From Alkalihalophilus marmarensis DSM 21297 (lineage in GTDB: Bacteria; Bacillota; Bacilli; Bacillales; Bacillaceae_D), in NCBI RefSeq assembly GCF_000474275.2, contig NZ_ATAE01000003.1, positions 62,001 through 126,000 on the forward strand: a stretch of DNA of 64,000 bases. Direction: 5' to 3'. The notes beneath the pieces are model-generated. The model was not told where the DNA came from. It was given only the letters and a program-made list of their open reading frames with translations, and did no database searches. The translations under genes and the position numbers were made by a program. Position 1 is the first letter of the stretch. Every line of letters begins with the position of its first letter. This document shows positions 18,686 through 27,111 of the stretch, piece by piece.

Positions 18686-18758
18686 AGTCTATTTACAACG
18701 TGAAGAACGAGAGCAGCATTTAAAATAATACAGCGAGAAAAAATAAGTGAAAAAATGA

Positions 18759-18787
18759 TTGACTGTTTCATTTGAGGTGCGTATAAT
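18759..18787 (+). promoter_or_regulatory. Sigma-A promoter for the SAM-riboswitch-hom transcript
   Basis: TTGACT (18759-18764), a 17-base spacer and TATAAT (18782-18787), about 45 bases before the aptamer. Confidence 0.82.
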
Positions 18788-18832
18788 CAGACTCAATAGA
18801 AAATTCGAAACAGTATGAGATGGAGATCTCAT

Positions 18833-18984
18833 CCTTATCAAGAGTGGTGGAGGGACTGACCCGATGAAACCCGGCAACCGGTTTGTATGCCTATACAAAC
18901 AAAGGTGCTACGTTCAGCAGAATGAATTCATTCTGAAAGATAAGGGAAGGCAGTGAAAACCTTTCCTTTTGGAAAGGTTTTTTT
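18833..18984 (+). promoter_or_regulatory. SAM-I (S-box) riboswitch with terminator
   Basis: The aptamer shows the conserved TTATCAAGAGTGGTGGAGGG, then GACCCGATGAAACCCGGCAACC and AAGGTGCTACGTTC. P1 is closed by CCTTATC (18833-18839) and GATAAGG (18939-18945). The expression platform is a perfect terminator, AAAACCTTTCC and GGAAAGGTTTT with a T run (18956-18984). High SAM should terminate transcription before hom. Confidence 0.96.
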
Positions 18985-19029
18985 GCATTCATGATTAAAC
19001 AAGTTTAGATGAGACGAGGAGAGAGGCAT

Positions 19030-20247
19030 ATGCTTAAAATAGGAATACTTGGTTTTGGAACAGTTGGGAAGGGAGTGTATGACCGCTTTCATAGAACGAG
19101 AGAAACGATTGAACGTCAATTAGGAGAGTCATTTAAAATTGAAGCGATTTTAGTTAAAGATCGTCAAAAAGATCGGGCTTCTTTAGAAGAAGGTTTTGTG
19201 ACTACTGATTGGGAAGAATTTAAAAATCATCACTCCTATGATATTGTCTTTGAAGCGATCGGAGGTATTGAACCAGCATATTCATATACGAACCATTTTC
19301 TTACTCAAGGGACTCCGGTTATTTCAGCGAACAAGAAATTGATCGCATCAAGAGGGGAAGAACTTGATGCTTGTGCACAAGCTGGAGGCACCTTTTATGG
19401 GTATGAGGCGGCTGTTGCGGGTGCTATTCCTATTATAAATGCGCTCCGTGCCACACTTAGCACAACTTCGATTGATCGAGTTCGAGGCATTTTAAATGGC
19501 ACAACAAACTATATGTTAACGGAAATGATTCAAAAAGAGAGAAGCTTTGCTGACGTGCTGCTTGAGGCTCAGCAGCTAGGCTATGCAGAAAGTGATCCAA
19601 CTGATGACATTGAAAGCTATGATGCATGGTATAAGTTGATCATCTTAAGCAGACTCTGTTTTGGTAAATGGGCTGACACGGAACAGATTACTCGTTACGG
19701 GGTAAGTGAGATTGAAAATTGGCATGTAGAGGTAGCAAACGAACTTGGCTGTCAGGTGAAACTAATTGGTGATGCAAAGCTAGAAGATGGAGAAGTGAGA
19801 GGTATTGTGTCCCCTGCCTTTGTTGCTGGTGATGAACTTCTAGCATCCATCAACGGGGTCGTAAATGCTGTTGTCCTTTACGGGGAAGATATTGATCAAC
19901 TATCGTTTGCCGGCCCAGGAGCTGGAGGGGCTGCTACAGCGAATAGTATGGTAGAAGATTTTATTCTCCATAGTCGTTATGATGGGGATCGTGTTGTTGC
20001 AGAAGAGCAACATGAAGCAAAAGAAGAGAGCAGCTATTCGATGGTATTTGTCAATCAAGCAAGTTATGGGGAATGTCTGCACTGGGCCGAAGCATATGGC
20101 GTTGAAATCGTTGAATCCATCCCGCATTCAGAAGGTGAGGCATGGATTGTTAAAAATGCTGCTGTGGATGAGTTAAGCCAGCCGGTTTATCAGCTTTATG
20201 GAAATATTCAAAGGATCACAAGTGCGAACGAAGTGAAGGTAAGTTAA
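19030..20247 (+). CDS. hom: Homoserine dehydrogenase, SAM-riboswitch controlled
   Basis: This 405-residue NAD(P)-dependent enzyme reduces aspartate semialdehyde to homoserine, the branch precursor of Met and Thr. The N-terminal Rossmann motif GFGTVGKGVYD, then SANKKLIASRGEELD, the catalytic region RGILNGTTNYML and EAQQLGYAESDPTDDIESYDAWYKL (with the catalytic Lys) are clear. The C-terminal 90 residues could be a degenerate ACT domain. The S-box leader shows that this copy serves methionine synthesis. ATG 19030 follows GGAGAGAGG. thrC and thrB are not adjacent, unlike the classical hom-thrC-thrB operon. Confidence 0.93.
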   Translation: MLKIGILGFGTVGKGVYDRFHRTRETIERQLGESFKIEAILVKDRQKDRASLEEGFVTTDWEEFKNHHSYDIVFEAIGGIEPAYSYTNHFLTQGTPVISANKKLIASRGEELDACAQAGGTFYGYEAAVAGAIPIINALRATLSTTSIDRVRGILNGTTNYMLTEMIQKERSFADVLLEAQQLGYAESDPTDDIESYDAWYKLIILSRLCFGKWADTEQITRYGVSEIENWHVEVANELGCQVKLIGDAKLEDGEVRGIVSPAFVAGDELLASINGVVNAVVLYGEDIDQLSFAGPGAGGAATANSMVEDFILHSRYDGDRVVAEEQHEAKEESSYSMVFVNQASYGECLHWAEAYGVEIVESIPHSEGEAWIVKNAAVDELSQPVYQLYGNIQRITSANEVKVS

Positions 20248-20276
20248 CAAATTGGTATAACGTAAGATGGGGGAAC

Positions 20277-20570
20277 TTATGGTTGAATTAACTGACGGTA
20301 CGCATTAATCAACGCAATGGGTTCCTCTTTAATATAATACGTTCGAACTCCGCGGTTTGTATGGAGATACAAAAAGCCCATGGCATCTTTTTCTGGCTTT
20401 TTACGGTAAGAAATATCAAAAATAGATTGGATCGGGTAATGATCATCTTTCACGGTTAGTTTATCTTCAAACAGGAACATATCATATGATGTTTCAACAA
20501 TGCGCTTTTCTGTCCAGCCGATTTCCTGACTGATTTCAATACAGCGCTGAGTGGCGAGTGCTTTTTTCAT
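20277..20570 (-). CDS. Conserved hypothetical protein, 97 aa
   Basis: I do not recognise a named family. The protein has an N-terminal helix (MKKALATQRCIEISQEIGW) and then a strand-rich segment (LTVKDDHYPIQSIFDISYRK ... FLYLHTNRGVRTYYIKEEP) ending in a helix. That pattern resembles a small PH-like barrel, but this is inference. No signal peptide or membrane helix is visible. AGGAGG lies about 12 bases before the ATG, a rather long spacing. It is convergent with hom and divergent from the 6S RNA gene. Confidence 0.6.
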   Translation of the reverse strand: MKKALATQRCIEISQEIGWTEKRIVETSYDMFLFEDKLTVKDDHYPIQSIFDISYRKKPEKDAMGFLYLHTNRGVRTYYIKEEPIALINAYRQLIQP

Positions 20571-20666
20571 GGATAGATGGAGCCTCCTAAATAGGTTTAT
20601 TCATACCGTACCATACCTCATAAAAAAGAACAAAAAAATAAATAACAGAAAATTTAGATAAAATAC

Positions 20667-20695
20667 TTGCATGTCGTTTTCTGTCATGGTATATT
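20667..20695 (+). promoter_or_regulatory. Promoter for 6S RNA
   Basis: TTGCAT (20667-20672), 17 bases and TATATT (20690-20695). Transcription would begin near 20702, at the 5' arm of the 6S closing stem. Confidence 0.65.
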
Positions 20696-20701
20696 ATAGT
20701 C

Positions 20702-20896
20702 AACAAGATAAGAGTCCTACATTGTTCGTAAAAACTGATTGTTTTGAGCCAACACTTTTGAAAAGGGAGCAATAAGTTGTTTGTTGGATTACATGCCTTC
20801 TACGTCAAGGACGTAAGAGAATGAACACTAGGCACCCACCTGTGAGAGCAGGTTCAAAACGTAAGTCAAATACGGCATAGCTGGGATTCTTATCCT
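20702..20896 (+). ncRNA. bsrA: 6S RNA (6S-1/BsrA type)
   Basis: About 195 nt. The 5' arm GATAAGAGTCC (20707-20717) pairs with GGGATTCTTATC (20883-20894) to form the closing stem. Internal sequences include CCTACATTGTTCGTAAAA, GAGCCAACACTTTTGAAA and TTGTTTGTTGGATTACATGC, which I recognise from Bacillus 6S RNA. It lies directly upstream of tcdA (yrvM), the place of bsrA in B. subtilis. 6S RNA binds sigma-A RNA polymerase holoenzyme by mimicking an open promoter. The exact 5' and 3' ends are estimated. Confidence 0.9.
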
Positions 20897-20908
20897 ACAT
20901 AACTCGGA

Positions 20909-20947
20909 AAAAAGCTGATTTGTTCATAAGAGCAATTCAGCTTTTTT
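20909..20947 (+). terminator. Terminator downstream of 6S RNA
   Basis: AAGCTGATTTG and CAATTCAGCTT pair around about 11 bases and are followed by six Ts. The mature 6S 3' end is probably upstream and formed by processing. Confidence 0.8.
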
Positions 20948-21082
20948 CGCTGTGAAAACGTCTTAGACTTTTTTTGCAGGCTGTGATATATTCAAATCCG
21001 ATAATAGATAGCTTTTTAGTATGGTACTAAAAGGGTATACTATATAATACATAAACCTTACTCTTGGAAGGAGAAACAATCC

Positions 21083-21844
21083 ATGTTACATCAGTTTTCA
21101 CGAAATGAATTAGCCATTGGTCATGATGGTCTTGATCAATTAAAAAATAGTACAGTAGCTGTTCTAGGAATTGGAGGAGTGGGGTCATTTTCAGCTGAGG
21201 CGCTTGCTCGCTCTGGAGTCGGACGTTTAGTTCTTGTAGATAAAGATGATGTGGATATTACGAACGTGAACCGCCAAATTCATGCCCTTCTCTCCACTGT
21301 TGGCCGTGAGAAAGTAGAGCTTATGAAAGAGAGAATTGCAGATATTAACCCTGATTGTGAAGTCATTGCTCTTAAAATGTTCTATACAGAAGAGACATAT
21401 GAACAGTTTTTTAGTTATGGTCTTGATTATGTTATTGATGCAAGTGATACTATTTCTTATAAGATTCATTTAATGAAACAATGTTTAGAGCGTAAAATAC
21501 CGATTATTTCTAGTATGGGTGCTGCTAATAAGATGGACCCGACCCGCCTGCGGATCGCTGATATTTCAAAGACAAGCTATGACCCTATTGCAAAGGTCAT
21601 TCGGACGAAACTTCGTAAAGACGGAATTCATAAAGGAATTGAAGTCGTATTTTCTGATGAACAGCCGATCAAAATTCGTGAAGATATCAGAAAAGAAATT
21701 GTTCCACAAAAAGCTGAGGAAGGCCCAATTCGAAAAGCAAAAATGCCTCCATCCTCAAATGCTTTTGTTCCATCTGTAGCTGGATTGATAATGGCAGGTC
21801 ATGTAATTACGAAATTACTTGATGGAATAGAAATTAATCGTTAA
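21083..21844 (+). CDS. tcdA: tRNA threonylcarbamoyladenosine dehydratase
   Basis: TcdA (YrvM) uses ATP to cyclise t6A37 to ct6A37 in ANN-decoding tRNAs. The 253-residue protein has the E1/ThiF-like fold: AVLGIGGVGSFSAEALARSG near residue 27, LVDKDDVDITNVNRQ, DASDTISYK, and GAANKMDPTRL. The catalytic-Cys region of ubiquitin E1 is not expected in this family. The ATG follows GGAAGGAG. An 8-3-8 palindrome at 21014-21032 precedes the likely -10 region. A bidirectional terminator follows. Confidence 0.93.
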   Translation: MLHQFSRNELAIGHDGLDQLKNSTVAVLGIGGVGSFSAEALARSGVGRLVLVDKDDVDITNVNRQIHALLSTVGREKVELMKERIADINPDCEVIALKMFYTEETYEQFFSYGLDYVIDASDTISYKIHLMKQCLERKIPIISSMGAANKMDPTRLRIADISKTSYDPIAKVIRTKLRKDGIHKGIEVVFSDEQPIKIREDIRKEIVPQKAEEGPIRKAKMPPSSNAFVPSVAGLIMAGHVITKLLDGIEINR

Positions 21845-21845
21845 T

Positions 21846-21882
21846 AAAAAATGGCTTCCACTCTTGTGGAGGCCATTTTTTG
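21846..21882 (+). terminator. Bidirectional terminator
   Basis: AAAATGGCTTCCAC pairs with GTGGAGGCCATTTT. A/T runs on both sides allow it to serve both tcdA and the convergent RsfA-like gene. Confidence 0.9.
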
Positions 21883-21888
21883 TATTAA

Positions 21889-22536
21889 TTATTTAGCTAA
21901 TTTCTCTAAATTTCCGTTTTTGTCCATTTTAAATGAAGTGTTGGATAAAGTCTCTTCATCCTCTAAAATCGCCATTCTTCTTGCACGGTTCATAATTTGA
22001 ATAAGAGATTGGTAATCTTCTTCAATGATTGAACTGTCTTGTTTAAGCTTTTGGATTTCGATTTCTAATTCACGATTACGGTTGATCAGCTCAAGATTGG
22101 TTTTAATAAGAGCCTGGTTTTCTTCCTCCACCTCTTTGGAGTTTGTTTGGTCGGATAATGTCTGTAAGTATTGAATAACCGCATCGAGTGACAGCGAAGA
22201 ACTAGATGCAGGCTCTGGATTATATGAAGATACTGCATTCATTGAAGGTTGTGCGGCTGGTGGTGCCCATAAAGGCTTGCGCTGAGTGTAATAGGAGAAA
22301 GACATTGCGCGTTTTCTCTGCTTTCTTTCTTTTTTTGCCTCAGCAATTTGCTTAATAAATCGCTGCCTTACAACAGCATTCCACCTAAAACCACATGCTG
22401 CAGAGGTGCGATTTAATTCATCTCCTACCTCTTCGAAGGCTTGCAGCTGCGTGCTGCCTTCACGAATATGTTTTAATACGGTTTCAGCAAGTAATACATC
22501 ATCTTCGTGGGACCAAGCATCCTGTCTAACTTTCAT
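21889..22536 (-). CDS. RsfA family transcriptional regulator
   Basis: This 215-residue protein begins MKVRQDAWSHEDDVLLAETV, the Myb/SANT-like DNA-binding start of the RsfA/YlbO family, and continues with CGFRWNAVVRQRFIKQIAEAKKERK. A Pro/Ser linker and a C-terminal coiled coil (NQALIKTNLELINRNRELEI, about residues 130-180) follow. RsfA in B. subtilis modulates sigma-F prespore genes. ATG 22536 is chosen over TTG 22545 because TAGGAG lies ten bases before it. This gene is not in this place in B. subtilis, as I remember it. Confidence 0.85.
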   Translation of the reverse strand: MKVRQDAWSHEDDVLLAETVLKHIREGSTQLQAFEEVGDELNRTSAACGFRWNAVVRQRFIKQIAEAKKERKQRKRAMSFSYYTQRKPLWAPPAAQPSMNAVSSYNPEPASSSSLSLDAVIQYLQTLSDQTNSKEVEEENQALIKTNLELINRNRELEIEIQKLKQDSSIIEEDYQSLIQIMNRARRMAILEDEETLSNTSFKMDKNGNLEKLAK

Positions 22537-22768
22537 TCTTTTCAACTCCTAATCCATAGATAGTTTTTGTTACTAGCTACTATGGTCAGAAAGAAGATAG
22601 TTTATACAAGGGTCATAGAAAATTTAATCGATTTCCCTCTTTTCATTGAAATTGTAAGCCTAATCATTATGAAAAAGTATGAAAGAACCTTTTTTTATAT
22701 GGTGTAAACGTGTAAGATATAGAAGAAAAATTTATTCTTACATTTCGACATTATTCGAGGAGTATTCC

Positions 22769-24937
22769 ATGTTAAAAACATTACGAGCAAAATTATTGTT
22801 CTTTTTCCTATTTGCGACGTTGCTTCCCCTTTTATTTGTAGGGTATATCACTTTTCAATCGCAAAAAATAGAAACCAATCAACAGCTTCAACAAACAATG
22901 TATACAATGGCAGATAATTTAGCTATTTCTATAGAAGAGATTGTCAATGAACGAATGGCAGATGTAACGATTCTAGCAAACAATACAATCCTGCGAGATT
23001 CGACTGCTACAAGAGAAGAGATTAGAGAAGAGCTGCGGATCTTTGTGAATGCTCATTCAATTTATTATGGAGCCTTATTTGTAAATCCAGAAGGTGTAGT
23101 CAGTGTTGATTTAGATAATACGATTGTGGGCACAGATGTAACTGACAGATTATGGTATCAAAAGGCGATAAGTCAAAACGGTATTTATTTTTCTGATATT
23201 TTTTATTCTGATGTTCTTCACCAACCAGCCATCGTTTTAGCGAGTGTAGTGAAGGATGAAGACGGTGAAGCTTTGGGAGTCGTTTCAGCCATCTTTGATG
23301 TGAATTTTTTATGGGAGCGTTTGGCTCATTACAGCAAGCAGCAAAAAAGTCACGGCCTTGAAGGATATGCTTTTTTGGTGAATGGACGAGGTGACATTAT
23401 TGCTCATCCAAATGAAAATCTAATTCTCTCATACAATTATTTGGAGCAAAATAATTTAACAAGTGAAGCATTTGATGGATTGGTTCAAAACCGAAACTTA
23501 TTTCATAGCAAAAGCAATGATATGATTCAAACGTTTTCTAGAATCGCAAAAGCACCTGGTTTTGAGAATGAGTGGTATCTTAGTATTTCTGTTCCAAATG
23601 AACGAATGAATTCGCCTATTGAAGAACTCATTTTAAAGTATCTCGTATTGTTTGGGTGTGTGGTGCTTATTACATCAATAGGTGTCATAAAGTTATCATC
23701 TTATATCGTGAAACCATTGCAAAAACTTGTCTTTGCGACTAGTGATTTTGCGTTTGGTAAAAATGTGTATCCGTTAGCACCTGATGCTTATCATGAAGTG
23801 GATACGCTCACACGTACTTTTAATATGATGACAAGACGATTAGTTGAGCGTGAGAAAAGCCATCGTAAATCCACTCTAATTTTAGAAACAACCGATAATG
23901 GGGTCTTAGCATTTCAACAAAGCAGTCAACGGGTGACCACATTTAACCGTCAGTGTGAGCAATTGTTCGGTCTAGCTAAAGAACAAGCCTTGGGTGCAAC
24001 ACTCGATCAAGTTATTGAGCAGAACGGAGCGTTTAAAACGTTTATTGATTGTTCAAAGCTTTCCGATGTGCTCAGGAATCAAGACTTTAATAAAAAGTAT
24101 GAATTTGAATGTTATTTAGGCGGGCAGAAGCGAATCTTTTTTGCCGGTGTATCAACTCTGCCTAAGTTAAATAATGAAGAAGAACTTGAAGACGTGTTAT
24201 TGATTTTTATTGATATTACAGACAAACGCAAGATAGAGCAGGAATTAATTCGCTCTGAAAAGCTTCAGTTAGTCGGTCAGCTGGCTGCAGGATTTGCACA
24301 TGAAATTCGCAATCCGCTAACGACAATTAGAGGCTTTATGCAAATTTTCCATCAATCGGATGCGACGAAAGATGAACATAAAGTTCATTATGATGTCATA
24401 ATCAAAGAGATTGATCGAGTGAATTCCATTATTGGGGAATTGCTACAAATGGCTAACCCTAAATCTGTTACATCAAAAACAGAAACAAATATTGGTGAGT
24501 TGTTAACCGATATTCATACTTTGTATGAACCAGAAGCAAACGAGCAAGGAATAAAAATGAGACTGCAAATAGAGCCGCTTCCAACCGTTTATTTAGATCG
24601 CAGTAAATTGCATCAAGTCGTGATGAATTTAGTGAAAAATGGATTAGAAGCAATCGATGGAAGCGGGTCACTAGCTCTTTTTGCTTATGAGAATACAGAA
24701 CGTGAGATAATCGAAATAAAAGTCGAGGACACGGGCATCGGAATGAACCCTCAAACGATTGAAAAGCTTGGTACACCGTTCTTTACTACAAAGGAAACAG
24801 GTACCGGACTCGGGCTGATGACCTCATTTAGAATTGTGGAAGAGATCGGCGGCAAGCTTCTTGTGACAAGCAAGGAAGGTGTGGGAACCACGTTTATCAT
24901 TCAACTTCCTTTATATGAATTGAAAATGTACCGCTAA
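22769..24937 (+). CDS. Membrane sensor histidine kinase (dCache-HAMP-PAS), sporulation-kinase type
   Basis: 722 residues. In order: TM1 (about 8-30), an extracellular double-Cache domain (35-280, with YGALFVNPEGVVSVDL and YAFLVNGRGDIIAHPNE), TM2 (about 290-315), HAMP (IVKPLQKLVFATSDFAFG), PAS (ILETTDNGVLAFQ), HisKA with LAAGFAHEIRNPLTT (phosphoacceptor His511), and HATPase with VMNLVKNGLEA, DTGIGM and TGTGLGLMTS. The H-box is of the KinA-E/phosphorelay type. No response regulator is adjacent, so signalling to Spo0F is inferred. ATG 22769 has CGAGGAG upstream. Confidence 0.9.
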   Translation: MLKTLRAKLLFFFLFATLLPLLFVGYITFQSQKIETNQQLQQTMYTMADNLAISIEEIVNERMADVTILANNTILRDSTATREEIREELRIFVNAHSIYYGALFVNPEGVVSVDLDNTIVGTDVTDRLWYQKAISQNGIYFSDIFYSDVLHQPAIVLASVVKDEDGEALGVVSAIFDVNFLWERLAHYSKQQKSHGLEGYAFLVNGRGDIIAHPNENLILSYNYLEQNNLTSEAFDGLVQNRNLFHSKSNDMIQTFSRIAKAPGFENEWYLSISVPNERMNSPIEELILKYLVLFGCVVLITSIGVIKLSSYIVKPLQKLVFATSDFAFGKNVYPLAPDAYHEVDTLTRTFNMMTRRLVEREKSHRKSTLILETTDNGVLAFQQSSQRVTTFNRQCEQLFGLAKEQALGATLDQVIEQNGAFKTFIDCSKLSDVLRNQDFNKKYEFECYLGGQKRIFFAGVSTLPKLNNEEELEDVLLIFIDITDKRKIEQELIRSEKLQLVGQLAAGFAHEIRNPLTTIRGFMQIFHQSDATKDEHKVHYDVIIKEIDRVNSIIGELLQMANPKSVTSKTETNIGELLTDIHTLYEPEANEQGIKMRLQIEPLPTVYLDRSKLHQVVMNLVKNGLEAIDGSGSLALFAYENTEREIIEIKVEDTGIGMNPQTIEKLGTPFFTTKETGTGLGLMTSFRIVEEIGGKLLVTSKEGVGTTFIIQLPLYELKMYR

Positions 24938-24966
24938 AAAACTGGCTGCCAAGGGCGCCAGTTTTT
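24936..24966 (+). terminator. Bidirectional terminator
   Basis: AAAACTGGC pairs with GCCAGTTTT between the convergent kinase gene and rarA. It overlaps the last codon of both. Confidence 0.8.
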
Positions 24967-26233
24967 AGCGTTGATCTAATTTATCATAAATATCTGCAAG
25001 AGCTTGTTCAAATTTCCCCGTGCGTTTAGGTTCATAATAGCGGGCCTTTTTTAGTTTGTCCGGCAGGTATTGCTGCTTAACCCATCCGTGATCAAAGTCA
25101 TGAGGATACTGATATTCTACCCCGCGCCCAAGTGCTTTTGCTCCTTTATAATGAGCATCCTTCAAATGTTTAGGTACATCCCCAGAGGCGCCTCCTCTAA
25201 TATCTGCAATAGCTGCATCTATAGCTTTATATGCAGAATTAGATTTTGGAGAAAGGCAAAGCTCGACCACAGCGTTTGATAGAGGGATGCGTGCTTCTGG
25301 CATTCCTAGCCGTTCGGCTGCCTCTATCGCAGCTAATGTTCTCGCTCCAGCTTGTGGGTTTGCTAGCCCAATATCTTCATAGGAAATCACAAGAAGCCTT
25401 CTTGCTATACTTGTTAAATCACCTGCTTCAAGCAGACGGGCTAAGTAATGAAGCCCAGCATTTACATCACTTCCACGAATTGATTTCTGGAAGGCAGATA
25501 ATACGTCATAATGAGCATCGCCATCTTTATCATGATGGAAACTTTTCTTTTGAATGCATGATTCGGCGGTTTCAAGTGAGATATGTTTGATTCCGGCCTC
25601 CGTTGCAAACGTTGATTTAACAGCAAGCTCTAGGGCGTTTAAAGCTGAGCGAACATCCCCTCCGCACATATGAGCCAGATGACTAAGGGCATCATCTTCA
25701 ATCTCAATCTGCTCTTTGCCAAACCCCGACTCTGGATTTTGAATCGCACGAATTAGAGCAGTCTTTATATCATCAGGAGTAAGGGATTCAAGTTCAAATA
25801 TTTGACAACGGCTGCGAATTGCTGGGTTAATAGAGTGATAAGGATTAGCCGTAGTAGCTCCAATTAAAATAATAAGTCCTTTTTCTAAATGAGGCAGCAA
25901 GAAATCTTGCTTTGCTTTATCTAACCGATGTACTTCATCGAGAATAACGATGAGCTGCCCATGCATTTTTGCTTCGGCAACAGCAATTTCCATGTCTTTC
26001 TTATTGTGGACCACAGCGTTTAACAATTTGAAAGGAGTGTCGGTACTTCCTGCGATGGCTGTTGCTATAGAAGTTTTACCTACACCAGGAGGACCATATA
26101 AGATCATCGATGAAAGTTGACCGACATCGACCATCCGGCGCAGGAGCTTGCCTTCGCCTACTAAGTGGCTCTGGCCAATAATGTCTTCAATTTTCTTTGG
26201 ACGCATACGATATGCGAGTGGTTCCTTTTTCAT
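24965..26233 (-). CDS. rarA: Replication-associated recombination protein A (RarA/MgsA)
   Basis: This 422-residue AAA+ ATPase acts at stalled replication forks. It starts MKKEPLAYRMRPKKIEDIIGQ. Walker A is MILYGPPGVGKTSIA, Walker B is VILDEVHRLDKAKQD, and sensor 1 is GATTANP. The C-terminal tetramerisation domain contains GGDVRSALNALELA and SDVNAGLHYLARLLEAGDLTSIARRL. The start ATG at 26233 has GGAGATGA. In B. subtilis rarA (yrvN) lies between yrvM and cymR; here it is in the same interval but on the opposite strand to its neighbours. Confidence 0.95.
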   Translation of the reverse strand: MKKEPLAYRMRPKKIEDIIGQSHLVGEGKLLRRMVDVGQLSSMILYGPPGVGKTSIATAIAGSTDTPFKLLNAVVHNKKDMEIAVAEAKMHGQLIVILDEVHRLDKAKQDFLLPHLEKGLIILIGATTANPYHSINPAIRSRCQIFELESLTPDDIKTALIRAIQNPESGFGKEQIEIEDDALSHLAHMCGGDVRSALNALELAVKSTFATEAGIKHISLETAESCIQKKSFHHDKDGDAHYDVLSAFQKSIRGSDVNAGLHYLARLLEAGDLTSIARRLLVISYEDIGLANPQAGARTLAAIEAAERLGMPEARIPLSNAVVELCLSPKSNSAYKAIDAAIADIRGGASGDVPKHLKDAHYKGAKALGRGVEYQYPHDFDHGWVKQQYLPDKLKKARYYEPKRTGKFEQALADIYDKLDQR

Positions 26234-26415
26234 CCGATCATCTCCAATAAACAAGCATTCACCTATAGTGTAGCCCAATAGAGGGGAAAAGCCAATGATC
26301 CAGCATACTTAGAATACACCAAGGGAGTGAATGGGTACGACAGTGATTTAGACGCCAAAATAAATGGAATTCATGCTATAATGACAAAGAATTAGCAGGA
26401 GAGAAGGGGTAACCT

Positions 26416-27111
26416 TTGAGCGGAGTTGAGAATAGAAGAAAACCGAGCAAGTTATTTGTTCGCTGGGCAGTGTTTATGGTTGGCCTCGTCATCATGTCGT
26501 TTGGTATATCTATGATGATTAAGGCAGACTTAGGGAGTGCGCCGTGGGATGTATTGCATATCGGTCTCACCCTGCAGCTAGGACTTACAGTAGGCTCATG
26601 GTCTATTATCATGGGTTTTCTTATTATTGGTGCAACAAGCTTTTTAACAAAAGAATGGCCGCAGCTTGGTGCATTTATCAATATGGTATTAGTCGGGGTA
26701 TTCATTGATATCTTTCTGTGGATCTTGCCAGCCCCTGAAGGTTTTGTCTTGAAATTGGCTATGCTATTACTAGGAATTTTAATCATTGGATACGGAATTG
26801 GCTTATATATTGCGCCAAAGCTTGGAGCAGGACCACGGGACAGCTTAATGCTTGCTCTGACACTGCGCACAGGATGGAAAGTTCAATGGGTGCGTAGTTC
26901 GATGGAGGTCATTGTATTGACTGCAGGGTGGCTTCTAGGAGGTCCGGTCTTTATAGGAACGTTATTATTTTGTTTTGGGATTGGTTCGGTCGTAGGCTTT
27001 ACGATGCCCCAATGTCAGCGAATGGTCGATATTTTGATAGAAAGAGGGTCGAAAAATGAAAATTTCAACCAAGGGACGTTACGGACTCACCATCATGATG
27101 GCGTTAGCTAA
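26416..27111 (+). CDS. YczE/YitT-type integral membrane protein
   Basis: This 231-residue protein has about five helices. Motifs IKADLGSAPWDVLHIGLTL and LGAGPRDSLMLALTLRTG are characteristic of the YczE/YyaS family. It starts at TTG 26416 after GGAGAGAAGGGG. An extended -10 (TGCTATAAT, 26374-26382) lies upstream. YczE in B. subtilis influences surfactin production by an unknown route. Its last 18 codons overlap the start of cymR in another frame (56 bases), so translation is likely coupled. Confidence 0.8.
   Translation: MSGVENRRKPSKLFVRWAVFMVGLVIMSFGISMMIKADLGSAPWDVLHIGLTLQLGLTVGSWSIIMGFLIIGATSFLTKEWPQLGAFINMVLVGVFIDIFLWILPAPEGFVLKLAMLLLGILIIGYGIGLYIAPKLGAGPRDSLMLALTLRTGWKVQWVRSSMEVIVLTAGWLLGGPVFIGTLLFCFGIGSVVGFTMPQCQRMVDILIERGSKNENFNQGTLRTHHHDGVS

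Noticed and set aside
26376-26870. 164-codon minus-strand frame opposite the YczE-like gene
   Set aside because: It is antisense to a well-supported membrane protein and has no ribosome site or family match.
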